Assembly (NCBI RefSeq): GCF_014297445.1
Contig: NZ_JACORU010000003.1
Coordinates: 416,286 to 480,285 of the forward strand
Length of the DNA: 64,000 nucleotides
From: Ramlibacter albus
GTDB taxonomy: Bacteria; Pseudomonadota; Gammaproteobacteria; Burkholderiales; Burkholderiaceae_C
Reading direction: 5' to 3'
Each line of letters starts with the position of its first letter. Position 1 is the stretch's first letter. A model generated the notes under the pieces. The model had not been told where the DNA came from. It searched no databases and worked only from the letters and a program-made list of their open reading frames with translations. The translations under genes and the position numbers were made by a program. Shown here in pieces: positions 35,631-44,591 of this stretch.

Positions 35631-37538
35631 ATGGTCAATGTGCATTCCCCGCTGCAGGCGCAGCTGGTCCAGTGGCTCGTGGTGCCGGGCGACGCGGTGC
35701 GCGAGGGCGACGTGCTGGTCATCCTGGAGTCGATGAAGATGGAGCACGAGGTGCGCAGCCCGGCGACGGGTGTTGTGCTCGAGTGCCTGTTTGCGCAGGG
35801 CGAGACGGTGCCGCAGGACGAGGTGCTGGCGTCGCTGTCGGTCACGCAGGCGGGCACCCAGGCGGTCCCCCAGGCGGTCCCCCACGCTGTCACCCCGGAC
35901 TCGATCCGGGGTCCATCGACGAGTGTCGACACGCCGGCATGGACCCCGGGTCAAGCCCGGGGTGACAGCGTGGCGCGTGACGAGCGTGCCGGTAACGACG
36001 TTGCAGGCGACAAGACGCGTGCCGACCTGAAGCGTGTCCTGGAGCGGCACGCTCTCACGGAAGACTCGGCGCGCCCGCAAGCTGTCGAGAAACGCCACGC
36101 CCTCGGCCTGCGCACCGCCCGCGAAAACATCGCCGACCTCTGCGACGAAGGCAGCTTCGTCGAATACGGCGCGCTCGCGGTCGCCGCGCAACGCACGCGC
36201 CGCAGCGAGGAAGACCTTCAGCGCAACACACCGGCCGACGGCATGGTCACCGGCATCGGCGCGGTGAACGGCGAACGCACCGTCGTCATGGCCTACGACG
36301 CCACGGTGCTCGCCGGCACGCAGGGCATGCGCAACCACCAGAAGACGGACCGGCTGCTGGGCATCGCGCTGAAGAACAAGCTGCCGGTCGTGCTGTTCGC
36401 GGAAGGCGGCGGTGGGCGGCCCGGCGACACCGACATGCCGGTGGTGGCGGGTCTGCACGTGACCACCTTCGCGAGCTTCGCGCAGTTGAACGGGCAGGTG
36501 CCTGTGGTCGGCGTCGTCGCGGGGCGATGCTTTGCCGGCAACGCGGCGCTGCTCGGGTGCTGCGACGTGATCATCGCGACGAAGGACAGCAACATCGGCA
36601 TGGGCGGGCCCGCGATGGTCGAAGGCGGCGGGCTCGGGGTGTACCGGCCCGAGGAGATCGGCCCGAGCGGGGTGCAGCACGCGAATGGGGTGATCGATGT
36701 GCTGGTGGGGGATGAGCGCGAGGCGGTGGCGGTTGCGCGCCAGTACCTCGGATACTTCGGCAAGCAGGCATGGACCCCGGGTCGAGCCCGGGGTGACAGC
36801 CTGAGGGACGTGGTACCGGAGAACAGGTTGCGGGTGTATGACAGCCGCAAGGCAGTCGAAGGCATCGCGGATGAAGGAAGTGTGCTGTGGTTGCGCACGG
36901 GGTTCGGGGTCGGCATTCACACCGTCCTCGCGCGCATCGAAGGCCGGCCGGTCGGCATCATGGCCAACAATCCGCTGCACCTGGGCGGCGCGATCGACGC
37001 GGACGCGGCGGACAAGGCCGCGCGCTTCATGCAGCTGTGCAACGCGCACGGCCTGCCGATCGTGAGCCTGGTCGACACGCCCGGCTTCATGGTCGGGCCG
37101 GGCATCGAAGAAAAGGCGCAGGTGCGGCACGTCAGCCGCATGTTCGTCGCCGCGGCACACCTGCGCGTGCCGCTGTTCGGCGTGGTGCTGCGCAAGGGCT
37201 ACGGCCTCGGCGCGATGGCGATGGTGGCGGGTGGTTTCCACTCGCCGGAATTCATGGTCGCGTGGCCGAGCGGCGAGTTCGGCGGGATGGGGTTGGAAGG
37301 TGCCGTGCGGCTCGGCTATCGCAAGGAGCTGGAAGCGGTGCCGGAGGGTGCGCAGCGCGATGCGCTCTTCGAGAAGCTCGTGGCGCAGAAGTACGAGGAA
37401 GGCCAGGCGATGAACATGGCCGCGACGCTGGAAATCGATGCGGTGATCGACCCGGCGAAGACGCGCGAGTGGCTGGTGCGCGGTCTGCAATCGGCAAAGG
37501 TGCGCGAACACACGGGTCCATCGATCGACACGTGGTGA
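35631..37538 (+). CDS. biotinyl-carboxyltransferase fusion carrying palindromic repeats
   Basis: A 635-residue acyl-CoA carboxylase subunit. Residues 1-70 form a biotinyl domain with ESMKMEHE (biotin Lys36). Residues about 130-630 are a carboxyltransferase related to propionyl/methylcrotonyl-CoA carboxylase beta subunits (GGGRPGDTDMP, HLGGAIDADAADKAARFM, MVGPGIEEK, MNMAATLEIDAVIDPA). No biotin carboxylase gene is in the window. Two palindromic repeats lie inside the frame: one pair encodes the linker (about 85-114) and a single copy encodes about 380-391, where family members have a different short segment before PENRLRVYD. The frame is intact through both. Confidence 0.85.
   Translation: MVNVHSPLQAQLVQWLVVPGDAVREGDVLVILESMKMEHEVRSPATGVVLECLFAQGETVPQDEVLASLSVTQAGTQAVPQAVPHAVTPDSIRGPSTSVDTPAWTPGQARGDSVARDERAGNDVAGDKTRADLKRVLERHALTEDSARPQAVEKRHALGLRTARENIADLCDEGSFVEYGALAVAAQRTRRSEEDLQRNTPADGMVTGIGAVNGERTVVMAYDATVLAGTQGMRNHQKTDRLLGIALKNKLPVVLFAEGGGGRPGDTDMPVVAGLHVTTFASFAQLNGQVPVVGVVAGRCFAGNAALLGCCDVIIATKDSNIGMGGPAMVEGGGLGVYRPEEIGPSGVQHANGVIDVLVGDEREAVAVARQYLGYFGKQAWTPGRARGDSLRDVVPENRLRVYDSRKAVEGIADEGSVLWLRTGFGVGIHTVLARIEGRPVGIMANNPLHLGGAIDADAADKAARFMQLCNAHGLPIVSLVDTPGFMVGPGIEEKAQVRHVSRMFVAAAHLRVPLFGVVLRKGYGLGAMAMVAGGFHSPEFMVAWPSGEFGGMGLEGAVRLGYRKELEAVPEGAQRDALFEKLVAQKYEEGQAMNMAATLEIDAVIDPAKTREWLVRGLQSAKVREHTGPSIDTW
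35883..35972. repeat. inverted pair of REP-like palindromic repeats inside a gene
   Basis: Two 34-bp copies face each other: 35883-35916 and 35939-35972. The reverse complement of the second matches the first except at about four positions. Each copy itself folds: the cores read CCCCGGACTCGATCCGGGG and CCCCGGGTCAAGCCCGGGG. This resembles the REP/BIME layout and the widespread GGACCCCGGG...CCCGGGGTGACA type of repeat. It lies wholly inside the biotinyl-carboxyltransferase gene. Confidence 0.85.
36770..36803 (+). repeat. third, single REP-like repeat copy in the same gene
   Basis: ATGGACCCCGGGTCGAGCCC and the following GGGGTGACAGC repeat the right-hand copy at 35939 with one change in the loop (TCGAG for TCAAG) over 31 bases. 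It lies within the carboxyltransferase domain of the same gene, in frame with its neighbours. Confidence 0.85.
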
Positions 37539-37548
37539 CCCTGCGCAG

Positions 37549-38514
37549 TCACTTCAGCAACGCCACAGCCGCCGAAAACGTCACGAAGGCCACCGCGGTC
37601 GTCAGCAGGATGATGCGCGCGATGCGCCCCGAGTCCGCCTCGAAGCGCTCGGCCAGCATCGCGACGTTGCTGGCACTCGGCAAGGCCGCGACGAGCGTCA
37701 TCACGGTGAGCGCGAACGGATCCAGCGGCAGGCCGGCTTTGCGGGCCAGGCTGCCGAGCCCCAGCACCAGCAGCGGGTGCATGACGAGCTTGGCGACCGC
37801 CACCGGCACATAGTCGCCCGGCGCGGGCGCGCCGTGTTCATGTTCCGCGGCGAACATCTGCGAGCGGGCCAGGACCGCGCCGATGGTGAACAAAGCCACG
37901 GGCGACGCCGCGTCCGCCAGCAAGCCGATCGTGTCCATCACCGGCTGCACCGGCCTGACGCCCGCCGCCGAGGAAAGCCCGCCCAGCACGATGGCCCACG
38001 GCAGCGGGTTCAGCGCGGCACCCTTGAGCGCGCGCTTCGCCGCTTCGGACGCGCCATGCTCGTCGGCGCCATCGAGCCGCGACAGCGCGACGCACAGCGA
38101 TGTCGTGATCACCATGTCGATCGCGATCGTGAGAATGGCCGGGCCCGCGGCTTTCGCGCCGAGCAGCGCGACCAGCAGCGGCACGCCCATGAACCCGGTG
38201 TTGGGAAAAGCCGCCACCAGCGCGCCGAACGATGCGTCGTTCCAGCGAATGCGTGAATTCATGCTCGATTTCACGGTGCCGGCGACCATCAGCAACGCAC
38301 ACGCGAGCCACAGGAGCATGGCGGCGGGGTCCAGCAATTGGGCAATGGGTGTGTTCGCGCCGAAGCGGTACAGCATGCAAGGCAGCGCGAAGAACAGCAC
38401 GAACGTGTTCAACCCGCCGATCGCTTCCAACGGAAGCATGCGGCGGCGCGCAGCCACGTAGCCCGCGAGCACCAGCGCGAAAAAAGGGAACGTGATCCTC
38501 AGGATGTCAAGCAC
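37549..38514 (-). CDS. AEC-family membrane transporter
   Basis: A 321-residue protein with about ten hydrophobic helices and the AEC (auxin efflux carrier) pattern: LNTFVLFFALPCMLYRFG near the start, FPNTGFMGVPLLVALLG in the middle and LPSASNVAMLAERFE near the end. Such carriers export or take up organic anions, malonate or auxin-like acids; substrate open. Divergent from rep with 35 bp between starts. Confidence 0.85.
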   Translation of the reverse strand: MLDILRITFPFFALVLAGYVAARRRMLPLEAIGGLNTFVLFFALPCMLYRFGANTPIAQLLDPAAMLLWLACALLMVAGTVKSSMNSRIRWNDASFGALVAAFPNTGFMGVPLLVALLGAKAAGPAILTIAIDMVITTSLCVALSRLDGADEHGASEAAKRALKGAALNPLPWAIVLGGLSSAAGVRPVQPVMDTIGLLADAASPVALFTIGAVLARSQMFAAEHEHGAPAPGDYVPVAVAKLVMHPLLVLGLGSLARKAGLPLDPFALTVMTLVAALPSASNVAMLAERFEADSGRIARIILLTTAVAFVTFSAAVALLK

Positions 38515-38549
38515 GGGGCTATTGTGTCAGCTCGGTATCATTCGCCGCG

Positions 38550-40622
38550 ATGTCCGGCCTGAACCTCGCACAACAAGAAGCAGTCAACTACATGCACGGG
38601 CCGTGCCTCGTGCTCGCGGGCGCCGGCTCGGGCAAGACGCGCGTCATCACGCACAAGATCGCGCGGCTGATGCAGGCGGGCCTCGAGGCCAGGCGCATCC
38701 TCGCCATCACCTTCACCAACAAGGCCGCGACCGAAATGCGCGAGCGCGCGAAGGCACTCGTCGGGCGCGAGGCGAAGGAAGTGGTGATCTGCACCTTCCA
38801 CGCGCTGGGCGTGCGCCTGCTGCGGCAGGACGGCGAGGTGCTGGGCCTGAAGCAGCAGTTCTCCATCCTCGACTCCGACGACGTCACCTCGATCCTGAAG
38901 GACGCGGGCGGCACGACCGACGCCGCCACCGCACGCCAGTGGCAATGGGCGATCTCGCTGTGGAAGAACATGGGCCTGAACGCCGCGCAGGCCGAGGCGC
39001 AGGCCAAGGACGACAACGAGCGCATCACGGCGCGCATCATGCAGCGCTACGAGGAGCGCCTGACGGCCTACCAGAGCGTCGACTTCGACGACCTGATCGG
39101 CCTGCCGCTCAAGCTGCTGCGTGATCACGCGCCAGTGCGCGAGAAGTGGCAGCAGCTGCTCGGCCACGTGCTCGTCGACGAATACCAGGACACCAACGCC
39201 ACGCAGTACGAGCTGCTCAAGCTGCTCGTGGGCGACAAGGGCCGCTTCACCGCGGTGGGTGACGACGACCAGTCCATCTACGGCTGGCGCGGCGCCACGC
39301 TCGACAACCTGCGCCGCCTGCCGCAGGACTGGCCCAACCTCAAGGTGGTGAAGCTGGAGCAGAACTACCGCTCCACCACGTCCATCCTGAAGGCCGCGAA
39401 CAACGTCATCCAGCCCAACCCCAAGCTCTTCCCGAAGACGCTGTTCTCCGAGCTCGGCGAAGGCGAGCCGGTGCGCATCGTCGACTGCGACAACGAGGAG
39501 CACGAAGCCGAGCGCACCGTCGCGCGGATCCAGTCGATCCGCGCCAACGGCCTCGGCAAGGACTGGAAGGACTTCGCGGTGCTGTACCGCGCCAACCACC
39601 AGGCGCGCGTGCTGGAGCAGGCGCTGCGCAAGGCGCAGATCCCGTACAAGGTGTCGGGCGGCCAGAGCTTCTTCGACCGCGCCGAGATCCGCGACCTGTG
39701 CGCGTGGCTGCGCCTGTGGGTGAACAACGACGACGACCCCGCCTTCCTGCGCGCGGTGACCACGCCCAAGCGCGGCATCGGGCACCAGACGCTGCAGTCG
39801 CTGGGCACGTTCGCATCGAAGTACAAGCTGTCGCTGTTCGAGGCGCTCTTCTCCAACTCGCTGTCGTCGGCGTTGTCGTCGCGCGCCGTGGGCTCGCTGC
39901 ACGAGTTCGGCCGCTACATCAACGACCTCGAGTTCCGCGCGCGCCACACCCACGGTGCCGAGGACGCGCGTACTTTCCTGAACGAGTGGCTCAAGGACAT
40001 CGGCTACGAGAAGCACCTCTACGACAGCGAGGAGAACGAGAAGCTCGCGGCCTCGCGCTGGACCAACGTGATGGACTTCTGCGACTGGATGGCGCAGCGC
40101 TGCGGCGGCCAGATCGACGACGCCGCGGGCGTGACGATGGCCAGCGAGAAGAAGTCGCTGATCGAGGTGGCGCAGACCATCTCGCTGCTGTCCACCATCA
40201 GCGAGCGCGAGAAGGACCAGAACGTGGTGACGCTCTCCACGCTGCACGCCGCGAAGGGGCTGGAGTGGCCGCACGTGGTGCTGGCCGGCTGCGTGGAAGG
40301 GTTGCTGCCATTCAAGCCCGAAGACGGGGAAGACCGCGGCGCGGTGAGCGAGGCCACGCTGCAGCGCATCCAGGAAGAGCGGCGCCTGATGTACGTGGGC
40401 ATCACGCGCGCGCAGCGCTCGCTCGCGGTGAGCTGGACCAAGAAGCGCAAGAAGGGCCGCGAATTCGTCGCGGCGCAGCCCAGCCGTTTCATTGCCGAGA
40501 TGGCGCTGGAGAAGGCGACGACGAAGGAAGACCCGCGCGAGAAGCTCAAGGCGCTGCGCGCCGAGTTCGCGAAGAAGGCGGCGGCCACCGAGGCGGCTGC
40601 GTCCGTTCAGGGCATCGGGTAA
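38550..40622 (+). CDS. rep: Rep-type UvrD-family DNA helicase
   Basis: A 690-residue superfamily-1A 3'-5' helicase that helps replication forks past protein roadblocks. Motif I LAGAGSGKTRVITHKI, Ia AITFTNKAATEMRERA, II LVDEYQDTNATQ, III GDDDQSIYGWRGA, IV QNYRSTTSIL, V LSTLHAAKGLEWPHV and VI LMYVGITRAQRSLAVSW are all intact. QQEAVNY at the start and length favour Rep over UvrD. The last 16 bp overlap the convergent monooxygenase gene. Confidence 0.93.
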   Translation: MSGLNLAQQEAVNYMHGPCLVLAGAGSGKTRVITHKIARLMQAGLEARRILAITFTNKAATEMRERAKALVGREAKEVVICTFHALGVRLLRQDGEVLGLKQQFSILDSDDVTSILKDAGGTTDAATARQWQWAISLWKNMGLNAAQAEAQAKDDNERITARIMQRYEERLTAYQSVDFDDLIGLPLKLLRDHAPVREKWQQLLGHVLVDEYQDTNATQYELLKLLVGDKGRFTAVGDDDQSIYGWRGATLDNLRRLPQDWPNLKVVKLEQNYRSTTSILKAANNVIQPNPKLFPKTLFSELGEGEPVRIVDCDNEEHEAERTVARIQSIRANGLGKDWKDFAVLYRANHQARVLEQALRKAQIPYKVSGGQSFFDRAEIRDLCAWLRLWVNNDDDPAFLRAVTTPKRGIGHQTLQSLGTFASKYKLSLFEALFSNSLSSALSSRAVGSLHEFGRYINDLEFRARHTHGAEDARTFLNEWLKDIGYEKHLYDSEENEKLAASRWTNVMDFCDWMAQRCGGQIDDAAGVTMASEKKSLIEVAQTISLLSTISEREKDQNVVTLSTLHAAKGLEWPHVVLAGCVEGLLPFKPEDGEDRGAVSEATLQRIQEERRLMYVGITRAQRSLAVSWTKKRKKGREFVAAQPSRFIAEMALEKATTKEDPREKLKALRAEFAKKAAATEAAASVQGIG

Positions 40623-41884
40623 GGCTGGTCGTCCGGCGTTTCGAGCGCGATGGCGCGGTAGCGTTCGCGCCACTCGTGCGGCGGGAAGCTCGCGGGGTCG
40701 CGCTCGGCGAGGTAAGCAACGAGGTCGAGGTGGTTGACGTTGTGGTCCACCGCCTCCATCGTCAGGGCCGCCTTGCCCTGGATGTGCGCCATCACCGTGC
40801 GCGCCAGCAGCGAGAAGACGAATGCCGTGGCACCGATGCCGTCGAGCCCCACGCCGGGGAAGTACAGGTTCGGCGCATCCACGCTGCGGAACATGCCGCC
40901 GCAGCGCGCGCCCAGTTCGTCGAGCGTGCGGATGCGCGCGATCCGCGGCTCGTCGAACCACGACAGGTCCAGCGCATAGCCCGTGCCCCACAGCAGCAGG
41001 TCGGGCTGCAGGCGCGTGCCGTCGGAGAGCAACACGGTGCGGCCTTCGATGCATTCCACCGTGGCCGCGTGCCGCTCGATCGACGCGAAGTTCTCCAGCA
41101 TGCGGTAGCGGCCGGGGAAGAGCTGGTGGTGCAGCACGTCGAAGTCTTGCGACGGCGCGATCGCGTCGAGCCCGAACTTCGCGTAGCGCGAGCGCATGTC
41201 GGCGGTGATCTGCGCGCTCTGCTCCTTGTGCGAGAGGCCGCTCGCCTGCAAGCGGGCGAAGCCGCGCACGCTGCCCGCGACGACCTTCGGCTTCTTCGTC
41301 GGCATGAACCAGCGCACGCCGCGATGCGCCCAGACTGCGCGCGCGGCACCTTGGGAGAAGCACAGGTCCAGCAAGTCGAGGGCGGAAGCGCCGCCGCCGA
41401 CCACCAGCACGCTCTTGCCCGCAATGGACGACGCGTCGCGCAACGCGCTCGAATGCAGCTCTTGCACCTGCGCGTTCTCGCGACGCACCGCGGGGATGAC
41501 GGGCACGTTGTGCGCACCCGTGGCGCACACGAGATGGTGCGCGCGCACCACTTCGCTCGGTGTCTCGAGCACCCACGCCTGGCCGTCATGGCGCGCCTTC
41601 AGCACCGGCGTGCCCAGCCGAATGTGATCCCGCAACGCGAACCGCCCCACCCACGCCTCGATGTTCGCCAGGATCTGCGGCTGCATCGCCCCTTCGAGCG
41701 GCAGGTCGCCCAGCGTCCAGTCCTGCGGGCTGATCTGGATGTCCTGCCACGCGGGCAACTGGCGCCAGAGGCCGCCCACCGCCGGCTGCTTCTCCAGCGC
41801 CACAGCGCTCAAGCCGGCGCGGCGCGCGTACGCGAGGTGGATGATGCCGCCGATGCCGGCGCCGACGATTGCGAGGTCCAGCAC
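40607..41884 (-). CDS. FAD/NADPH flavin monooxygenase-like protein
   Basis: A 425-residue flavoprotein. The N-terminal dinucleotide motif is LAIVGAGIGGIIHLAYAR and a second Rossmann motif is VLVVGGGASALDLLDL. The region between has SPQDWTLGDLP. This is the layout of flavin-containing and Baeyer-Villiger-type monooxygenases, though the exact BVMO fingerprint is not obvious. The C-terminal part has FPGVGLDGIGATAF. The GAG-rich position upstream of the start is shared with a divergent small gene. Substrate unknown. Confidence 0.82.
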   Translation of the reverse strand: MLDLAIVGAGIGGIIHLAYARRAGLSAVALEKQPAVGGLWRQLPAWQDIQISPQDWTLGDLPLEGAMQPQILANIEAWVGRFALRDHIRLGTPVLKARHDGQAWVLETPSEVVRAHHLVCATGAHNVPVIPAVRRENAQVQELHSSALRDASSIAGKSVLVVGGGASALDLLDLCFSQGAARAVWAHRGVRWFMPTKKPKVVAGSVRGFARLQASGLSHKEQSAQITADMRSRYAKFGLDAIAPSQDFDVLHHQLFPGRYRMLENFASIERHAATVECIEGRTVLLSDGTRLQPDLLLWGTGYALDLSWFDEPRIARIRTLDELGARCGGMFRSVDAPNLYFPGVGLDGIGATAFVFSLLARTVMAHIQGKAALTMEAVDHNVNHLDLVAYLAERDPASFPPHEWRERYRAIALETPDDQPYPMP

Positions 41885-41929
41885 TGGGGAGCTCCTGAGG
41901 CCGTTGTGCGGCCGACTATAGTCCTGTGC

Positions 41930-42331
41930 GTGAAGAAAGTCGCCTGCCTGCTCCTGCTGCTGTCACCCTTGTTCGCCGCCGCGCAGGAGTGCCCGCGCCC
42001 GGTCGATGTGAAGGTCCCGCACCTGCTTGGCATGTGGCACGCCGTGATCGAAGGCGTGCCGCAAGGCGCCACGCTCCTCTTCGAGAAGCACCCGCTCTAT
42101 ACCGCGAGCGTGAGCGGCGCGATCAACCGCAACGGGGACAAGGGCGTGGTCTCCGGCGAGCTGGAAGACGGCGAGTTCAGCATGGAGGAATCGGCCGACG
42201 GCCGGCGCATCTTTGCGACGTGGGTTGGTGCCGTCGTCGAGGGCTCGTGCGGGCGCGAGATTCGCGGCACGTGGCAGCGCGACGGCGCGGCGCTTGCGCA
42301 CCCGTTCGTGCTGCGCAAGCTGCCGTCGTGA
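41930..42331 (+). CDS. small secreted hypothetical protein
   Basis: A 133-residue protein with a clear signal peptide (KKVACLLLLLSPLFAAAQ) after a GTG start at 41930. The mature part reads as a beta-rich fold: LLGMWHAVIEGVPQGATLLF and WVGAVVEGSCGREIRGTW; two cysteines (near 21 and 105) may pair. It resembles small lipocalin-like or META-type periplasmic proteins in feel, but I cannot name a family. Divergent from the monooxygenase gene by 45 bp. Confidence 0.65.
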   Translation: MKKVACLLLLLSPLFAAAQECPRPVDVKVPHLLGMWHAVIEGVPQGATLLFEKHPLYTASVSGAINRNGDKGVVSGELEDGEFSMEESADGRRIFATWVGAVVEGSCGREIRGTWQRDGAALAHPFVLRKLPS

Positions 42332-42340
42332 GCGTGGCGC

Positions 42341-42652
42341 TCAGCTCCAGTCGGCGTACGCCTCGCACATCTTGTTGATGCGCGCGCCGCGGGAGGACTC
42401 GGAGAAGCTCACGAGGTTGCCGCGGAAGTCGTCCGGCGTTTCGTTCCACACGCAGGTGCACCACGCCTGCACCTTGGTCTGCCCGCGCACGGGGCTGGGC
42501 TCGTCGCCGCCGGTGTAGCGGTTGGATGCGTAGCGCAGGCACTGCCTGTATTGCGGGTCGTCGGAGGGGACGCGGTTGTATTCGGATTGCGCGTGGGCTG
42601 CGCCGAAGAAGGCGCAGGCGGCCAGCGCTGCGGCTGCAAATGCGGGTTTCAT
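42341..42652 (-). CDS. small secreted cysteine-containing protein
   Basis: A 103-residue protein with signal MKPAFAAAALAACAFFGAAHA. The mature part has four cysteines (QCLRYASNR, WCTCVWNE, KMCEAYADW) that could form two disulfides. AAGGA lies before the ATG at 42652. No family recognised. Confidence 0.6.
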   Translation of the reverse strand: MKPAFAAAALAACAFFGAAHAQSEYNRVPSDDPQYRQCLRYASNRYTGGDEPSPVRGQTKVQAWCTCVWNETPDDFRGNLVSFSESSRGARINKMCEAYADWS

Positions 42653-42873
42653 GGGGCCAGGTCCTTTCGGGTTGAAAGGGGCGTCGGCCCTGACTGCAGC
42701 CGCCGTACCAGCGTCCCTCCTCATGGCCCCTCGGGGCACGATGCTAACCGCGCGGGCGCCGCCACGGAAGAGCCAGGCCGTGGAAAGCTTCCGGCGCCAA
42801 GCCACGGCGAAAGGGAGGCGCCGGAAAGTCGCTGTCCTACGCAGCCGGCAGGGCCGCTGCGCAACGATGGGCC

Positions 42874-43038
42874 ATGGTCCAGCGAAAGGCTTCCTCCCAT
42901 TTGCACACCACGCGTGCGTCGACGGGCACACGTACCGACTTGCGTGCCTGGCCGCCGGAACTGCTGGCGTATCGCGAGGAGTTGCGCCGGGCGGTGCACG
43001 CCATCGAGGACCGCCGCAGGATCGCGGCGCGGCGCTGA
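42874..43038 (+). CDS. possible 54-residue basic protein
   Basis: A short frame in the 396-bp stretch between two minus-strand genes. It starts MVQRKASSHLHTTRAS and ends in an Arg-rich helix (YREELRRAVHAIEDRRRIA). Codon use is like that of the surrounding genes and it stops 10 bp before the next, convergent gene. No clear ribosome site. The rest of the stretch (42653-42873) shows nothing else I can support. Confidence 0.3.
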   Translation: MVQRKASSHLHTTRASTGTRTDLRAWPPELLAYREELRRAVHAIEDRRRIAARR

Positions 43039-43048
43039 GGCTCGCCCG

Positions 43049-44002
43049 TCAATCCGGCTGCACGCCGGCCGCGGCCAGCACGCGCCGGTAATTCTCCAGC
43101 TGCTCCTTCACGAGCGAGCCGAGCTCCGCGGGCTTCGACGGGTTGAGCAGGAAGCCGTGCTTCTCCATCGTGGCGAGCACCTCGGGCAGGCCCATCACCG
43201 CGGCGAACTCGCGGTTCAGGCGTTCCACCACATCGCGCGGCATCTTCGCCGGGCCGAACAGCCCTGCCCACGACGTGAGCGCGAATTGCGGGTAGCCGGC
43301 CTCGGGGATGGTCGGCGCATCCGGCAGCACGGGGCTGCGGCGCGGCAGCGTGGTGGCCAGCACGCGCAGCTTGCCCTCGCGCACCATCGGCGCGGTAGTG
43401 GTGGCCGATGCGGCCATGGCGAGCACTCGGCCGGCCACGAGGTCCGGCATCGCTTGCGGCTCGCCCTTGTACGGCACGTGGACCATCTGCGCACCTGCCG
43501 CCGTGGCGAGCCATGCCATCGTCACGATGCCGGTCGTGTTGCCGCTGGCATAGGTCACCTTGCCCGGGTTCGCCTTTGCGTAATCCAGCAGCTCCTTCAG
43601 CGTGTTGGCCGGCACGGAAGGGTGCACGACCACGAAGAAGGTGAAGCGGCCGATGTCGGTGATGGGCGTGAAGTCCGCCACCGGGTCGTAGGGTGGCGAC
43701 TTGCGCAGGGACGGCACCGCGGACATCGGGCTGTTGGTGGCGAGCAGGATCGTGTAGCCGTCGGGCGCCGCCTTGCTCACGTCCACGCTTCCGATGGCTC
43801 CGTCCGCCCCGGCCTTGTTCTCCACGACGACCGGCTGCCCGAGCGCCTGCCCCACGTGGATGGCGAGCGTGCGGGCGACCGTGTCGGTGGCGGTGCCGGC
43901 TTGCAGCGGCACGACAAGGCGGATGGGTTTGGCTGGGTACGGCTGCGCCGCGGCAAACGCGGACAGCAGGCACAGGGCGAGTGCAACGAGCCTTGGAGCC
44001 AT
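43049..44002 (-). CDS. Bug-type tripartite tricarboxylate receptor
   Basis: A 317-residue periplasmic binding protein of the Bug/TctC family. Signal MAPRLVALALCLLSAFAAAQ, then YPAKPIRLVVPLQAGTATD, the typical Bug opening, VVENKAGADGAIGSVDVSKA and DGYTILLATNSP. Captures small carboxylates or similar ligands for a TctAB-type transporter; no such membrane subunits are nearby, as is usual for the many orphan Bug genes of Burkholderiales. AAGGAG precedes the ATG at 44002. Confidence 0.9.
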   Translation of the reverse strand: MAPRLVALALCLLSAFAAAQPYPAKPIRLVVPLQAGTATDTVARTLAIHVGQALGQPVVVENKAGADGAIGSVDVSKAAPDGYTILLATNSPMSAVPSLRKSPPYDPVADFTPITDIGRFTFFVVVHPSVPANTLKELLDYAKANPGKVTYASGNTTGIVTMAWLATAAGAQMVHVPYKGEPQAMPDLVAGRVLAMAASATTTAPMVREGKLRVLATTLPRRSPVLPDAPTIPEAGYPQFALTSWAGLFGPAKMPRDVVERLNREFAAVMGLPEVLATMEKHGFLLNPSKPAELGSLVKEQLENYRRVLAAAGVQPD

Positions 44003-44079
44003 GGTCGTTCTCCTTCCGCGGGCACGGGTTGCCACTATGGCTTGAGCTTCACACCGTGGCAACCCCGAACATCCGGGGC

Positions 44080-44559
44080 ATGTCACGCACCACCCACAAC
44101 CAACTCAGGCGCCTCGTCCTCGCCCTGCTCTCGGCGGCAGCCGCGTCCGTCTTCTTCGGCGTGGTGGCGCACCACGTCTGGAACGGCGACTTCCAGCCGC
44201 TGGCGGCTTTCTGCCTGCCGATCGTCGTGCCGTTCTTCGGCTTCACGTCGCTGCTGTTCATGCGCGGCCGCTCGCTGGGCAAGAGCCGCGAGTCGTTGCG
44301 CACGCTCTTCGCCGCCGAGCGGTCGATGCAGGGGACGGTGTTCTACCTGTTCGGCATCGTGGTCGGGGCGAGCCTGTACGGCCTGATGCAATACATGGAC
44401 CTCGCCTCGCGCGGCTGGCTGCTGATGTTCCTGGTGCCTTACGCGCTGATGCAGCGCGGGCTGCTGCTGTTCATCAGCGCGGTGTGGATCATCGCGCCGC
44501 AGCTGGTCCACCCCGTGAGCCCCTTCACCGTGTGGCGGCGGGTGGCGCGGGAGGTGTGA
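44080..44559 (+). CDS. four-helix inner-membrane protein
   Basis: A 159-residue protein with four hydrophobic helices (about 10-28, 38-58, 88-108, 115-145) and a basic cytoplasmic loop. The ATG at 44080 gives MSRTTHNQLRR before the first helix. No motif known. Divergent from the Bug gene by 77 bp and convergent with dodecin. Confidence 0.65.
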   Translation: MSRTTHNQLRRLVLALLSAAAASVFFGVVAHHVWNGDFQPLAAFCLPIVVPFFGFTSLLFMRGRSLGKSRESLRTLFAAERSMQGTVFYLFGIVVGASLYGLMQYMDLASRGWLLMFLVPYALMQRGLLLFISAVWIIAPQLVHPVSPFTVWRRVAREV

Positions 44560-44568
44560 TGAGACCCA

Positions 44569-44589
44569 GGGGCGGCGCGGCGCCGCCCC
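44569..44589. terminator. GC-rich hairpin between convergent genes
   Basis: GGGGCGGCGC and GCGCCGCCCC are perfect reverse complements separated by one base, sitting between two convergent stops. There is no clear T-run, so it may act as a rho-assisted or bidirectional terminator. Confidence 0.5.
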
Positions 44590-44591
44590 GG

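Noticed and set aside
35883..36803. CRISPR-like repeat array
   Set aside because: Only three copies, irregularly spaced, two inverted, each palindromic and inside a coding frame; no cas genes in the window.
38538..41576. 1,012-residue open frame opposite rep
   Set aside because: Shadow of rep and the monooxygenase gene; composition is Arg/His/Leu-rich with no recognisable fold.
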